Below, piece by piece: positions 1 to 6,074 of a stretch of DNA of 6,074 nt. Every line of letters begins with the position of its first letter. Position 1 is the first letter of the stretch. The notes under the pieces are model-generated. The model worked only from the letters and a program-made list of their open reading frames with translations. It was not told the origin of the DNA and searched no databases. Both the position numbers and the translations under genes were made by a program. Origin of the DNA: a bacterium. GTDB taxonomy: Bacteria > Calditrichota > Calditrichia > RBG-13-44-9 > J042. The stretch covers positions 1 through 6,074 of the forward strand of contig WGBF01000378.1 of NCBI GenBank assembly GCA_015494485.1, given 5' to 3'.

Positions 1-549
1 ATCATAGAGGGAAAAGTGGAGTGTGTTAAATTTAAGCTATGGGTTCGCCCACCCTTGCTGGGGGGTATTGGGGGTTGTGTTGGCATTTTTAATTGTTTCC
101 ATCAAACCAGAGCCGCTAAAAAACGATCCACCGAAACCACGCGTATGTCGTCTTTTAAAAAATCGATATCGTTCTTTTCCACAACCTGGTAGCAAAAAGG
201 GATGTTCAGTTGTTTTTAACCTCACTCCAAAAATTACATGTATTTTTTGGACTCCAGTCAAAATTTTACAAATTTTATCGCTGATAGGATTAGAAGTTGA
301 AAACCTACCATTTTTGACCAAGTGATTATCTACTTGTATTATGACCATTTGCTTGTTCCGTTTAAAATTGATAGCTCCCAATTGCTATTGCCTTTGGTTA
401 CAATTCATGTGAAAAAAGAGCGGATAAATTTCTGATCGCCAGGCAAGAAGGAACACAGGATTTGCCTCTTATTATTTCATTGCGGTGCCATGGAATGGTG
501 CTTTAGTCTCTTCTGGAAGCAGAGACACAAAAGCAATTTGAATTCACCT
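1..549. other. AT-rich gene-free stretch
   Basis: This stretch of about 550 bases holds no gene I can support. It is visibly richer in A and T than the coding part of the window. Two frames of about 100 codons overlap each other on opposite strands (23-325 forward, from GTG; 37-381 reverse, from TTG). Neither has an ATG start or a strong ribosome binding site, and their translations show no recognisable domain; the forward one is hydrophobic only near its start. Two G runs sit at 60-65 and 70-74. The one structured element is a hairpin at 500-534, listed separately. The rest may be ordinary intergenic DNA or the decayed remains of a gene or repeat. Nothing here separates those options. Confidence 0.6.
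500..534 (-). terminator. interrupted hairpin, possible transcription end of the MFS gene
   Basis: Arms GCTTT (500-504) and AAAGC (530-534) pair, and so do GTCTCT (506-511) and AGAGAC (521-526). This makes an 11-base-pair stem broken by a 1/3 internal loop and closed by a 9-base loop. It lies 16-50 bases past the stop codon of the minus-strand transporter gene, where a terminator would be expected. No T run follows on the minus strand, so it is not a canonical intrinsic terminator. It could instead be an mRNA-stabilising 3' hairpin or a chance structure. Confidence 0.25.
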
Positions 550-1842
550 TCAAACATTGTCTGAATTGTTATATACCGATTTATTTTGTATATTTTGTTC
601 TTTACTATTAATTCCCTCCACCCGAAAGGGCAAAAGCGCAGCAAATCCCCGATGAAACCGCAGCGCCAGAACAATGCCGAAATATCCCAATCCCGCCAGA
701 AAGAAAATGGTGGCAACCGGTAAAAAGGGGGCAGCGGCCATGGCCAGTCCGTAGGCCACCACCATACCCGCATTTTCCAGCTGGTGCATTAATGTAAAAA
801 TGCGCCCGCGAAAATCCTGTGGAACAATGCGCTGTAACAGGGCAATGTACACCACCCACCAGGCAAATCCGTTAATACCCCACAGGGCTATCAGAACCAG
901 GCTGGGAATTAAAAAAGGCGTGCGGCTGAATACTATAAAAATAATACTGTCCACAATGAGCAGGTAATACACCACCCGGCCATGGCCAAAACGGCGCGCC
1001 AGGGCTTCCCCCACCGGCCCACCCAGTAAACCGCCCAGGCCGTATGCGGAGGAGATGAGCCCAAAGGTAAAATCCGTTCCGTGAAGAAATTTGGCGTTAA
1101 ATTCCGGCAGTAGGGGAAAAAGAATACCAATGGCAATCATGGTAAAAAAGACCAGATTGGCCAGAAAGGAAATCATGGGCGTTCGGCGGACATACTGAAG
1201 TCCGTTGCGAATTTCCTCCATGAGCGATGCAATATCGACTTTTCCGGCAGATGTCGGTTTGCCCGAGACCGAAATGCGGAAAATAAACAACGCGGATCCA
1301 ATAAACGTTGCCGCATCTACAAAGAAGGCGATGGCATACCCCCAGGTGGCGGTCAGGAGTCCGCCCAGCGCGGGGCCAATCACCAGCACCAGCCCCACAC
1401 TCATAGCGATGAAGGCATTGGCCAGTTCCAATTGCTGTTTGGGGACAATAGAGGGTACCAGAGCATCCCGCGCCGGCAGAAAGAACAGGTTTCCCACTGA
1501 AATCCCAAATGAAATGGCGTAAATCACCCACAGGTTGCTGGTAAACGGCAGCAAGCACACCAGCACTGCCCGAACAATATCCATGGCAATGAGGGTGCGC
1601 TTTAAGTGAAAATGTTCCAGCAGGGCGCCACTGAAAAATCCCAGAAGAAATACCGGCACGGTCTGCACAATCATCAGGCCGGCCACAGCCGCTGCCGATT
1701 GATGGTGTTTGTACACAAACAAAATCAGGGCAATGCGGCTAATCTGGGTACCAATTTCAGACACTGCCTGACTGAACCAGAGCAGCCGGTAATCCCGGTT
1801 TCGCAGCAGATGAAAGTAGCGGTTAAACGAAGATGTGCGCAT
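550..1842 (-). CDS. MFS transporter, EntS/macrolide-efflux-like (MFS_3 type)
   Basis: A 430-residue inner-membrane secondary transporter of the major facilitator superfamily, most like the MFS_3 group that includes the enterobactin exporter EntS and MefA-like drug exporters. Hydrophobic segments along the whole length fit about 12 transmembrane helices. The first follows the typical opening LLRNRDYRLLWFSQ (12-25). A motif A-like loop after helix 2 begins GALLEHFHLKR (72-82), with Glu at the usual Asp position; a weaker second copy lies at GGPVGEALARRFG (274-286). Family-typical loops are LPARDALVPSIVP (122-134), followed by QQLELANAF, and RIVPQDFRGRIFTL (338-351). A charged loop near 192-222 separates the two halves. 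A polar tail follows about residue 405. The ATG at 1842 is chosen because the protein then opens as the family does and an in-frame stop lies shortly upstream; no clear ribosome binding site is visible. The substrate cannot be inferred. Its divergent neighbours encode secreted proteins with no evident link to transport. Confidence 0.9.
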   Translation of the reverse strand: MRTSSFNRYFHLLRNRDYRLLWFSQAVSEIGTQISRIALILFVYKHHQSAAAVAGLMIVQTVPVFLLGFFSGALLEHFHLKRTLIAMDIVRAVLVCLLPFTSNLWVIYAISFGISVGNLFFLPARDALVPSIVPKQQLELANAFIAMSVGLVLVIGPALGGLLTATWGYAIAFFVDAATFIGSALFIFRISVSGKPTSAGKVDIASLMEEIRNGLQYVRRTPMISFLANLVFFTMIAIGILFPLLPEFNAKFLHGTDFTFGLISSAYGLGGLLGGPVGEALARRFGHGRVVYYLLIVDSIIFIVFSRTPFLIPSLVLIALWGINGFAWWVVYIALLQRIVPQDFRGRIFTLMHQLENAGMVVAYGLAMAAAPFLPVATIFFLAGLGYFGIVLALRFHRGFAALLPFRVEGINSKEQNIQNKSVYNNSDNV

Positions 1843-2022
1843 GTGCTGGCTACATGGTTTTATCGTTATTGATCATTGTAAAATGAGAAAATTTCCGTGA
1901 TGGATGCAATGAAATAAATGAATTGTTGGGCGGCAAAGGCAAAGGACGGTAAGTGTCGCGTCGGAAAGGGATTGTGGGACGCGGGAAATCATCCAAGCTA
2001 TTTTCGAATTAAAAAGGCAGGC

Positions 2023-2074
2023 GCTACTTTTCCGTGAATTTGTTTACGCTCACCGGGTACAATGTTCACGTAGC
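2023..2074. other. imperfect compound hairpin / dyad
   Basis: Nested complementary arms are GCTA/TAGC (2023-2026 with 2071-2074), CGTGAA/TTCACG (2033-2038 with 2065-2070) and TTGT/ACAA (2040-2043 with 2059-2062). A 6-base bulge separates the first two arms, and a 1/2 internal loop separates the second and third. The left middle arm overlaps the second copy of TTTCCGTGA. It lies upstream of the rightward promoter candidates, so it would be an operator-like dyad for that gene or part of the leftward leader. Fourteen interrupted pairs could arise by chance. Confidence 0.3.
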
Positions 2075-2091
2075 ACAAAGCAAATACGTTT

Positions 2092-2120
2092 TTGACATTT
2101 AATATATTGTGAGATTTTAT
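2092..2120 (+). promoter_or_regulatory. candidate sigma-70-like promoter for the propeller gene
   Basis: A perfect TTGACA (2092-2097) is followed after 17 bases by TTTTAT (2115-2120), which matches four of the six bases of the TATAAT consensus. If used, transcription would start near 2127 and leave a leader of roughly 105-110 bases before the ATG at 2235. Sigma-factor preference is uncertain if the host belongs to the Bacteroidota, whose main promoter consensus differs. Confidence 0.35.
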
Positions 2121-2180
2121 TAAAAAGGCGGGAATTATTCTCATATTTCATAAATTTTATCCCTTTTCCGCCACCCGCGT

Positions 2181-2208
2181 TTGTTTTTAGTCCGGTTTCC
2201 ATTATATT
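2181..2208 (+). promoter_or_regulatory. alternative candidate promoter closer to the propeller gene
   Basis: TATATT (2203-2208) matches five of six bases of the -10 consensus and lies 16 bases after a weak -35 match, TTGTTT (2181-2186). Its start site would be near 2215, leaving a leader of only about 20 bases with the ribosome binding site inside it. It competes with the candidate at 2092-2120; sequence alone does not decide between them. Confidence 0.25.
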
Positions 2209-2224
2209 TAATCTACCAAAATCC

Positions 2225-2229
2225 GAGGT
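2225..2229 (+). promoter_or_regulatory. ribosome binding site of the propeller gene
   Basis: GAGGT ends five bases before the ATG at 2235. This site favours 2235 over the longer in-frame reading from TTG at 2181, which would put 18 extra residues in front of the signal peptide. Confidence 0.6.
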
Positions 2230-2234
2230 CTTTT

Positions 2235-3275
2235 ATGCGCAAGATTATTTATCTGTTTAATATGGTATTCCTGTTAACGCTTACCGGATTTGTTTACAAT
2301 CAACCGGCGGGCACGCTGGTTGTTCTCAGTAAATCGGACAACAAAGCCGAGTTGTTTTCGGTAAAAACGTGGCAGAAAACGGGGGAAATTCCCACCGGCA
2401 TTGCCCCTCATGAAGCCGCCGTCTCCCCCGACGGCCGCCTGGCTGTGGTAACCAACTATGGCAACCGCCAGCCGGGGAATACCCTTTCCGTGCTGGATCT
2501 GGTTACCAAACGGGTGGTGCGTACAATTGATCTGGGAGAGTACACCCGTCCGCATGGCATTGTATTTCTAAAGGAGAACGTTGTACTGGTTACTGCAGAA
2601 GGCAAAAAAGCGGTGGTGGAAGTAGACATTCAGTCCGGAAAAATCCGCCGGGCAATACCCACCGACCAGCAGGTAAGTCACATGATTGCCCTTTCGCCCG
2701 ATAAGCACCAGGCCTTTGTGACCAACATTGGGTCGGGAACGGTTTCGGTTCTGGATCTGAAGAATGGTCGCCGGGAACGCATCATCCCCGGCCAGGAAGG
2801 CACGGAAGGTATTGCCTGGCAACCCGGGAGTTCCCTGCTGTGGTTCTCCAATCGGGGAGCAAATACCGTAATGATTTATGATGCCGCTGCTGCCACGGTG
2901 GTGGATACCCTGCATACCCGCGATTTTCCCATCCGGATTGCCATGTCCGCGGTAAAACCGCTGGCACTGGTCTCCTGTGCAAAAGCGGGCGTGGTGGATG
3001 TGTTTCATTACCACACCCGGAAGCGGGTAGCGTCAATCCCAATGGAAGTAACGCCCGCAGCCGATGTGGAAACACGCCTGTTCAAAGATCGCTTTGGGAA
3101 AAGTCCCGTCCCCATTGGCGTGGTTGCGCACCCCCATGTACCGCTGGCGTTTGTTGCCAATTCCAATGCCGATGTGGTGGCCGTGGTAAATCTGGAAACG
3201 TTGAACGTGGTGCGGTATCTGCCCACCGCCAAACAACCCGATGGCATGGCGTGGTCACCACTGGACATTCAATAA
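2235..3275 (+). CDS. secreted YncE-like YVTN beta-propeller protein
   Basis: A 346-residue predicted exported protein of the YncE/YVTN seven-bladed beta-propeller type. A basic, then hydrophobic, start (MRKIIYLFNMVFLLTLTGFV) is a Sec-type signal peptide, without an obvious cysteine lipobox or a clean AxA site. Blade-ending YVTN-like motifs recur at VVTNYG (71-76), LVTAEG (118-123), FVTNIG (161-166), WFSNRG (203-208), LVSCAK (245-250) and FVANSN (306-311), and an N-terminal blade near 27-52 would make seven. Each blade carries the usual pattern of SPD-type turn, YVTN-type strand, then a V-x-D/V-x-N strand. Histidines sit in PTGIAPHEAAVSPDG, TRPHG and VSHMIALSPD, positions often conserved in this family. 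The longest insertion is between blades six and seven (about 275-300). Such propellers commonly bind partners or ligands and are usually not enzymes; no catalytic motif is seen. It is probably cotranscribed with the amidohydrolase starting 60 bases downstream. Its specific role is unknown. Confidence 0.88.
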   Translation: MRKIIYLFNMVFLLTLTGFVYNQPAGTLVVLSKSDNKAELFSVKTWQKTGEIPTGIAPHEAAVSPDGRLAVVTNYGNRQPGNTLSVLDLVTKRVVRTIDLGEYTRPHGIVFLKENVVLVTAEGKKAVVEVDIQSGKIRRAIPTDQQVSHMIALSPDKHQAFVTNIGSGTVSVLDLKNGRRERIIPGQEGTEGIAWQPGSSLLWFSNRGANTVMIYDAAAATVVDTLHTRDFPIRIAMSAVKPLALVSCAKAGVVDVFHYHTRKRVASIPMEVTPAADVETRLFKDRFGKSPVPIGVVAHPHVPLAFVANSNADVVAVVNLETLNVVRYLPTAKQPDGMAWSPLDIQ

Positions 3276-3323
3276 TACATTGGACAAATCATTCACTACT
3301 ACATGAAAAAATGCGTTAACGAT

Positions 3324-3331
3324 AAAGGAGG
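3324..3331 (+). promoter_or_regulatory. strong ribosome binding site that fixes the amidohydrolase start
   Basis: AAAGGAGG is a near-perfect Shine-Dalgarno sequence ending four bases before the ATG at 3336. Three in-frame ATGs exist nearby (3303, 3336, 3357). The one at 3303 would put this site inside the coding region and has no such site of its own, and 3357 is too far away. The spacing to 3336 is slightly short but workable. Confidence 0.75.
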
Positions 3332-3335
3332 TTGT

Positions 3336-6074
3336 ATGGGTTTTTTAAGGAAACTCATGGTACTTATTGGCATATTGGGAACGGTTCTGTTTGCCCAGCA
3401 AGCCGGTTTTCAACGAACGCCGTTGGTGGGCATTCGGCAGAACACGCCCAACGTGCATGCGCTGGTCAATGCCCGGGTTGTGGTGGGGCCCGGTCAGGTG
3501 CTGGAACAGGCCACGGTAGTTATTCGCAATGGGGTGATTCAAGCGGTTGGGGCCACCGTTACACCACCCCCGGATGCCCGGGTCTGGGATTATTCCGGGA
3601 AAACCATTTACCCCGGATTCATTGAACCCTATTTTAAACCGGTGGCGAAGCCGTCCCCTGCCGGCCAGGGAAATCCCCGCAACGGGGAACCAACCCCACC
3701 CCAGCAGGTAGCGCCACCCCTGGACTGGAATGCCCGGGTGCATCCGGAATTTTTGGTGGCCCGAAACCTGAACCTCACGGAAAAACAGATTGAATCATTG
3801 AGAAACATCGGATTTACTGCCGCGTTAGTGGTGCCCACCCAAGGGGTGTTCCGCGGGCAAAGTGCACTGATGCACCTGGGAAAGGGGGAGCCCAACCGGC
3901 GGTTTTTGCGCAAAGCAGTGGCACAGCATGTGGCATTTGAGCGGGGAAATTTCCGCAACCGGACGTACCCCAATTCGTTGATGGGGGCAATTGCCCTGAT
4001 TCGCCAGACGTTTTATGATGCCCGCTGGTACCGCGATGCCTGGGGGGTGTATCGGCAATATCCTCAGGGGCAGCAACCGCCGGAATTAAACCTGGCGCTT
4101 CAGGCGCTGGAAGGTGCGGTAAGTGGTTCCCAACCGGTGGTATTTGAAGTGGAGGATGACCTGGACGCTTATCGAGCATCGAAAATTTACAACGAATTTC
4201 GCCTGAAGGGGTTTATCCGCGGAAGTGGCTACGAATACCGGCAACTGGAGAATTTACCCAAAGCCATTCCCTTTGTGGTACCGGTAAATTTTCCGCAGGA
4301 TTTAAACATTGCCGCGCCGGAAGATGCCCTGGATATTGACCTGATGACCCTGCAGCACTGGGAAGCCGCTCCGGACAATGCCCGCTGGCTGGCGGAAAAC
4401 GGCTTTTCCGTGGCGTTTACCAGTGATGGTTTAAAACAGAAAAAACAATTCTGGAACAATGTACGCATTGCCGTAAAGCGGGGACTGGATAAACGAACGG
4501 CACTGGCGGCACTGACGACTGTCCCCGCACGCCTGCTGCACATGGAGAAACAACTGGGAACCATTGCGCCCGGAAAACTGGCTTTTCTGACGGTTACGGA
4601 TGGGGATGTGTTTGCCGATTCCACCCGTATTCTGGATGTGTGGATTCAGGGTAAGCGCTACGAAGTAACGCCCCGGCCGCCGGTGTCCCCGGAAGGGGAG
4701 TGGCGCCTGGCGGTGGGGACGCCAGAACCGTTGCTGGAAGCCACGCTAAAGATTTCCGGCACGTATCCGGCCTACACGGTGATGCTGGAAGTGGCGGGGA
4801 AGAAAAAACGAGTCACCTTCAAAAAATTTCAGGACCAGACAATCGCCTTTGCCGTGCAACTGGACACCACCAAAACCGCCGGATGGTATCGGTTTAGTGG
4901 CACCATTTTCCCAAAGCGCTTGAGTGGCACCTGTGAACTTCCGGATGGGCGGGTCGTTCCCTGGCAGGCAACATTCGTGAAACCCGTGCCCCGCAAGAAA
5001 AAACAGAAGCCCAATCCGTACACGCAACCGGTTCAACGCCCCACAACAGTGACCGGTTCGTACGCAAACAACGTACCTATTGCCGCACCGCGGGCCATTC
5101 TGGTAAAAAATGCCACTCTGTGGACTGCCGGCCCTGCGGGGATTCTGGAAAATACCGATATGCTGGTGGTAAATGGCAAAATTAAAAAAATCGGGAAAAA
5201 TTTAAGAGCGCCTGAAGGGGCGCTGGTGATTGATGCCACCGGCAAACACGTCACGCCGGGGCTTATCGATGCCCATTCCCATACGGCCATTAGCAAAGGC
5301 GTAAACGAATCCACCCAGGCCGTTACGGCAGAGGTGCGCATCCGGGACGTAATTAACAATTATGACATCAATATTTACCGGGAGCTGGCCGGTGGGTTAA
5401 CCATGGCCAATTTACTCCACGGCTCTGCCAATCCCATTGGGGGGCAGAATGCGGTTATTAAACTCCGCTGGGGAGTGCAAAATCCCGATGCGCTTATTTA
5501 CCAACCGGCGCCGCAGGGAATCAAATTTGCCCTGGGGGAAAATGTGAAGCAAAGTAACTGGGGAGACCGCTTCACTACCCGGTATCCGCAAACGCGGATG
5601 GGTGTGCCGCAAATTATCCGGGACCGCTTTAAAGCGGCGCTGGATTATCAGAAAGCGTGGCAACGCTATCGTTCTCTGCCCAAAAAGGTGCGGCGCAAAA
5701 CCATTCCGCCACGTAAAGATCTGGAGATGGAAACCCTGCTGGAAATTATGCAGGGCAAACGGTGGATTCACATCCATTCCTACCGGCAGGATGAAATCCT
5801 GGCCTTTGTACGGGTAGCCCAGGAATTGGGGCTTTCCGTGGCAGCGTTTCAGCACGTACTGGAAGGGTACAAGGTAGCGGAAGCCATTAAAGCGCTGGGG
5901 GCCGGGGCTTCTACCTTTAGCGATTGGTGGGCCTATAAATTTGAGGTGTACGATGCCATTCCCTACAACGGCGCGTTAATGCATCGGGTAGGGGTGGTGG
6001 TTTCCTACAATTCGGACAGCGCCGAACTGGCCCGCCGAATGAATCTGGAGGCGGCCAAAGCTATTAAATATGGG
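3336..6074 (+). CDS. secreted tandem-domain amidohydrolase, 3' end beyond window
   Basis: At least 913 residues, with the reading frame open to the window edge, so the C-terminus is missing. A signal peptide covers residues 1-20 (hydrophobic core MVLIGILGTVLFA). The first amidohydrolase-like domain (about 40-445) has the beta-sandwich start LVNARVVV, the PGFIEPYFK turn (93-101) and the C-terminal signature LGTIAPGKLAFL. The metal-binding HxH is replaced by Y99 and K101, and the later His positions align with E271/E273 and about G296; only the strand-8 Asp (D364, in TSDG) remains. A beta-rich region (about 446-548) and a basic proline-rich linker (549-580) follow. The second domain (586 onward) has PGLIDAHSH with H647 and H649, IHIHS (H812, H814), FQH (H840), STFSDWW (D863) and YNSDS (D894), and therefore looks metal-dependent and active. 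Known relatives hydrolyse C-N bonds in cyclic amides or peptides; the substrate here is unknown. It is probably in an operon with the propeller gene 60 bases upstream. Confidence 0.9.
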   Translation, partial: MGFLRKLMVLIGILGTVLFAQQAGFQRTPLVGIRQNTPNVHALVNARVVVGPGQVLEQATVVIRNGVIQAVGATVTPPPDARVWDYSGKTIYPGFIEPYFKPVAKPSPAGQGNPRNGEPTPPQQVAPPLDWNARVHPEFLVARNLNLTEKQIESLRNIGFTAALVVPTQGVFRGQSALMHLGKGEPNRRFLRKAVAQHVAFERGNFRNRTYPNSLMGAIALIRQTFYDARWYRDAWGVYRQYPQGQQPPELNLALQALEGAVSGSQPVVFEVEDDLDAYRASKIYNEFRLKGFIRGSGYEYRQLENLPKAIPFVVPVNFPQDLNIAAPEDALDIDLMTLQHWEAAPDNARWLAENGFSVAFTSDGLKQKKQFWNNVRIAVKRGLDKRTALAALTTVPARLLHMEKQLGTIAPGKLAFLTVTDGDVFADSTRILDVWIQGKRYEVTPRPPVSPEGEWRLAVGTPEPLLEATLKISGTYPAYTVMLEVAGKKKRVTFKKFQDQTIAFAVQLDTTKTAGWYRFSGTIFPKRLSGTCELPDGRVVPWQATFVKPVPRKKKQKPNPYTQPVQRPTTVTGSYANNVPIAAPRAILVKNATLWTAGPAGILENTDMLVVNGKIKKIGKNLRAPEGALVIDATGKHVTPGLIDAHSHTAISKGVNESTQAVTAEVRIRDVINNYDINIYRELAGGLTMANLLHGSANPIGGQNAVIKLRWGVQNPDALIYQPAPQGIKFALGENVKQSNWGDRFTTRYPQTRMGVPQIIRDRFKAALDYQKAWQRYRSLPKKVRRKTIPPRKDLEMETLLEIMQGKRWIHIHSYRQDEILAFVRVAQELGLSVAAFQHVLEGYKVAEAIKALGAGASTFSDWWAYKFEVYDAIPYNGALMHRVGVVVSYNSDSAELARRMNLEAAKAIKYG

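Larger units (their letters stand above)
2008..2129 (+). repeat. 11-base direct repeat pair ATTAAAAAGGC
   Basis: ATTAAAAAGGC occurs at 2008-2018 and again at 2119-2129, with repeat starts 111 bases apart. Extended to 14 bases, the two copies differ at one position (the base after GGC is A in the first copy and G in the second). The second copy overlaps the end of the -10-like element of the candidate promoter at 2092-2120. The pair could be binding sites for one regulator, but the A-rich core also makes chance recurrence plausible. Confidence 0.4.
1843..2234. promoter_or_regulatory. divergent intergenic regulatory region
   Basis: This 392-base gap separates the starts of two genes reading away from each other, so promoters for both must lie in or near it. 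It holds two short direct repeats (TTTCCGTGA at 1892-1900 and 2029-2037; ATTAAAAAGGC at 2008-2018 and 2119-2129) and an imperfect hairpin at 2023-2074. It also has a 6-base inverted repeat, CGCGTC/GACGCG, at 1957-1962 and 1978-1983, and rightward promoter-like hexamers. For the leftward gene the best -10 I find is TACAAT on the minus strand (1880-1875), without a good -35. No small gene or known riboswitch is recognised. Confidence 0.6.

Noticed and set aside
57..80. Possible G-quadruplex
   Set aside because: Only two long G runs are present, with nearby GG pairs at best, so a stable four-tract structure is not supported.
23..325. Forward open frame of 100 codons at the left edge
   Set aside because: It starts at GTG with only a weak purine-rich upstream stretch, shows no domain, is rich in unusual Pro/Lys/Cys patches, and overlaps an equally long antisense frame.
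37..381. Reverse open frame of 114 codons
   Set aside because: It starts at TTG without a ribosome binding site and has low-complexity Gly/Ser/Pro patches and no recognisable family.
2181..2234. Longer start (TTG at 2181) for the propeller protein
   Set aside because: It would place 18 residues before a classic signal peptide, whereas ATG at 2235 has GAGGT at good spacing.
3276..3335. Possible terminator between the propeller and amidohydrolase genes
   Set aside because: The 60-base gap shows no stem followed by a T run, so read-through is the simpler reading.
3332..3625. Forward frame overlapping the start of the amidohydrolase
   Set aside because: It is an out-of-frame shadow of the amidohydrolase, rich in Gly, His and Cys with no domain. 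The amidohydrolase frame runs unbroken for 913 codons.
3345..4624. Several antisense frames over the amidohydrolase gene
   Set aside because: They mirror the codon bias of the real gene on the opposite strand and show no families or ribosome binding sites.
1..6074. CRISPR array, tRNA, rRNA, transposase, toxin-antitoxin or defence genes
   Set aside because: No regularly spaced repeats, no structural-RNA signatures and no recognisable proteins of these kinds were seen on either strand.

Overview
This 6,074-base window appears to come from a bacterial chromosome. It holds two complete genes, one gene cut by the right edge, and two gene-free stretches. Shine-Dalgarno-like sites precede the two forward genes, and both encode apparent Sec-type signal peptides. 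The C-terminal half of the partial gene closely matches my memory of large secreted amidohydrolases from Bacteroidota, Gemmatimonadota and neighbouring phyla. An FCB-group or related environmental bacterium is therefore a plausible source, but this is a weak inference because the window holds no rRNA or other phylogenetic marker.

Layout: bases 1-549 are visibly more AT-rich than the rest and hold no convincing gene. Two overlapping antisense frames there look spurious, and one interrupted hairpin (500-534) lies just past the end of the first gene. A minus-strand gene (1842 to 550) encodes a 12-helix-type major facilitator superfamily exporter. A divergent intergenic region (1843-2234) follows. 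It carries short direct repeats, an imperfect long hairpin, and promoter-like hexamers reading rightward. The forward genes are a secreted seven-bladed YVTN/YncE-type beta-propeller (2235-3275) and, 60 bases downstream with no visible terminator, a very large secreted tandem amidohydrolase (3336 to beyond 6074; 913 residues visible).

The two forward genes probably form an operon whose products both leave the cytoplasm. The amidohydrolase is the most interesting object. Its N-terminal domain keeps the general fold signatures and the strand-8 Asp but has lost the metal-binding histidines, whereas its C-terminal domain retains HxH, later His residues and an Asp. It therefore looks like a pseudoenzyme domain fused to an active hydrolase. 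Neither substrate nor physiological role can be read from the sequence. I see no CRISPR array, tRNA, rRNA, insertion sequence or defence system, and nothing that compels the claim of a wholly new system.
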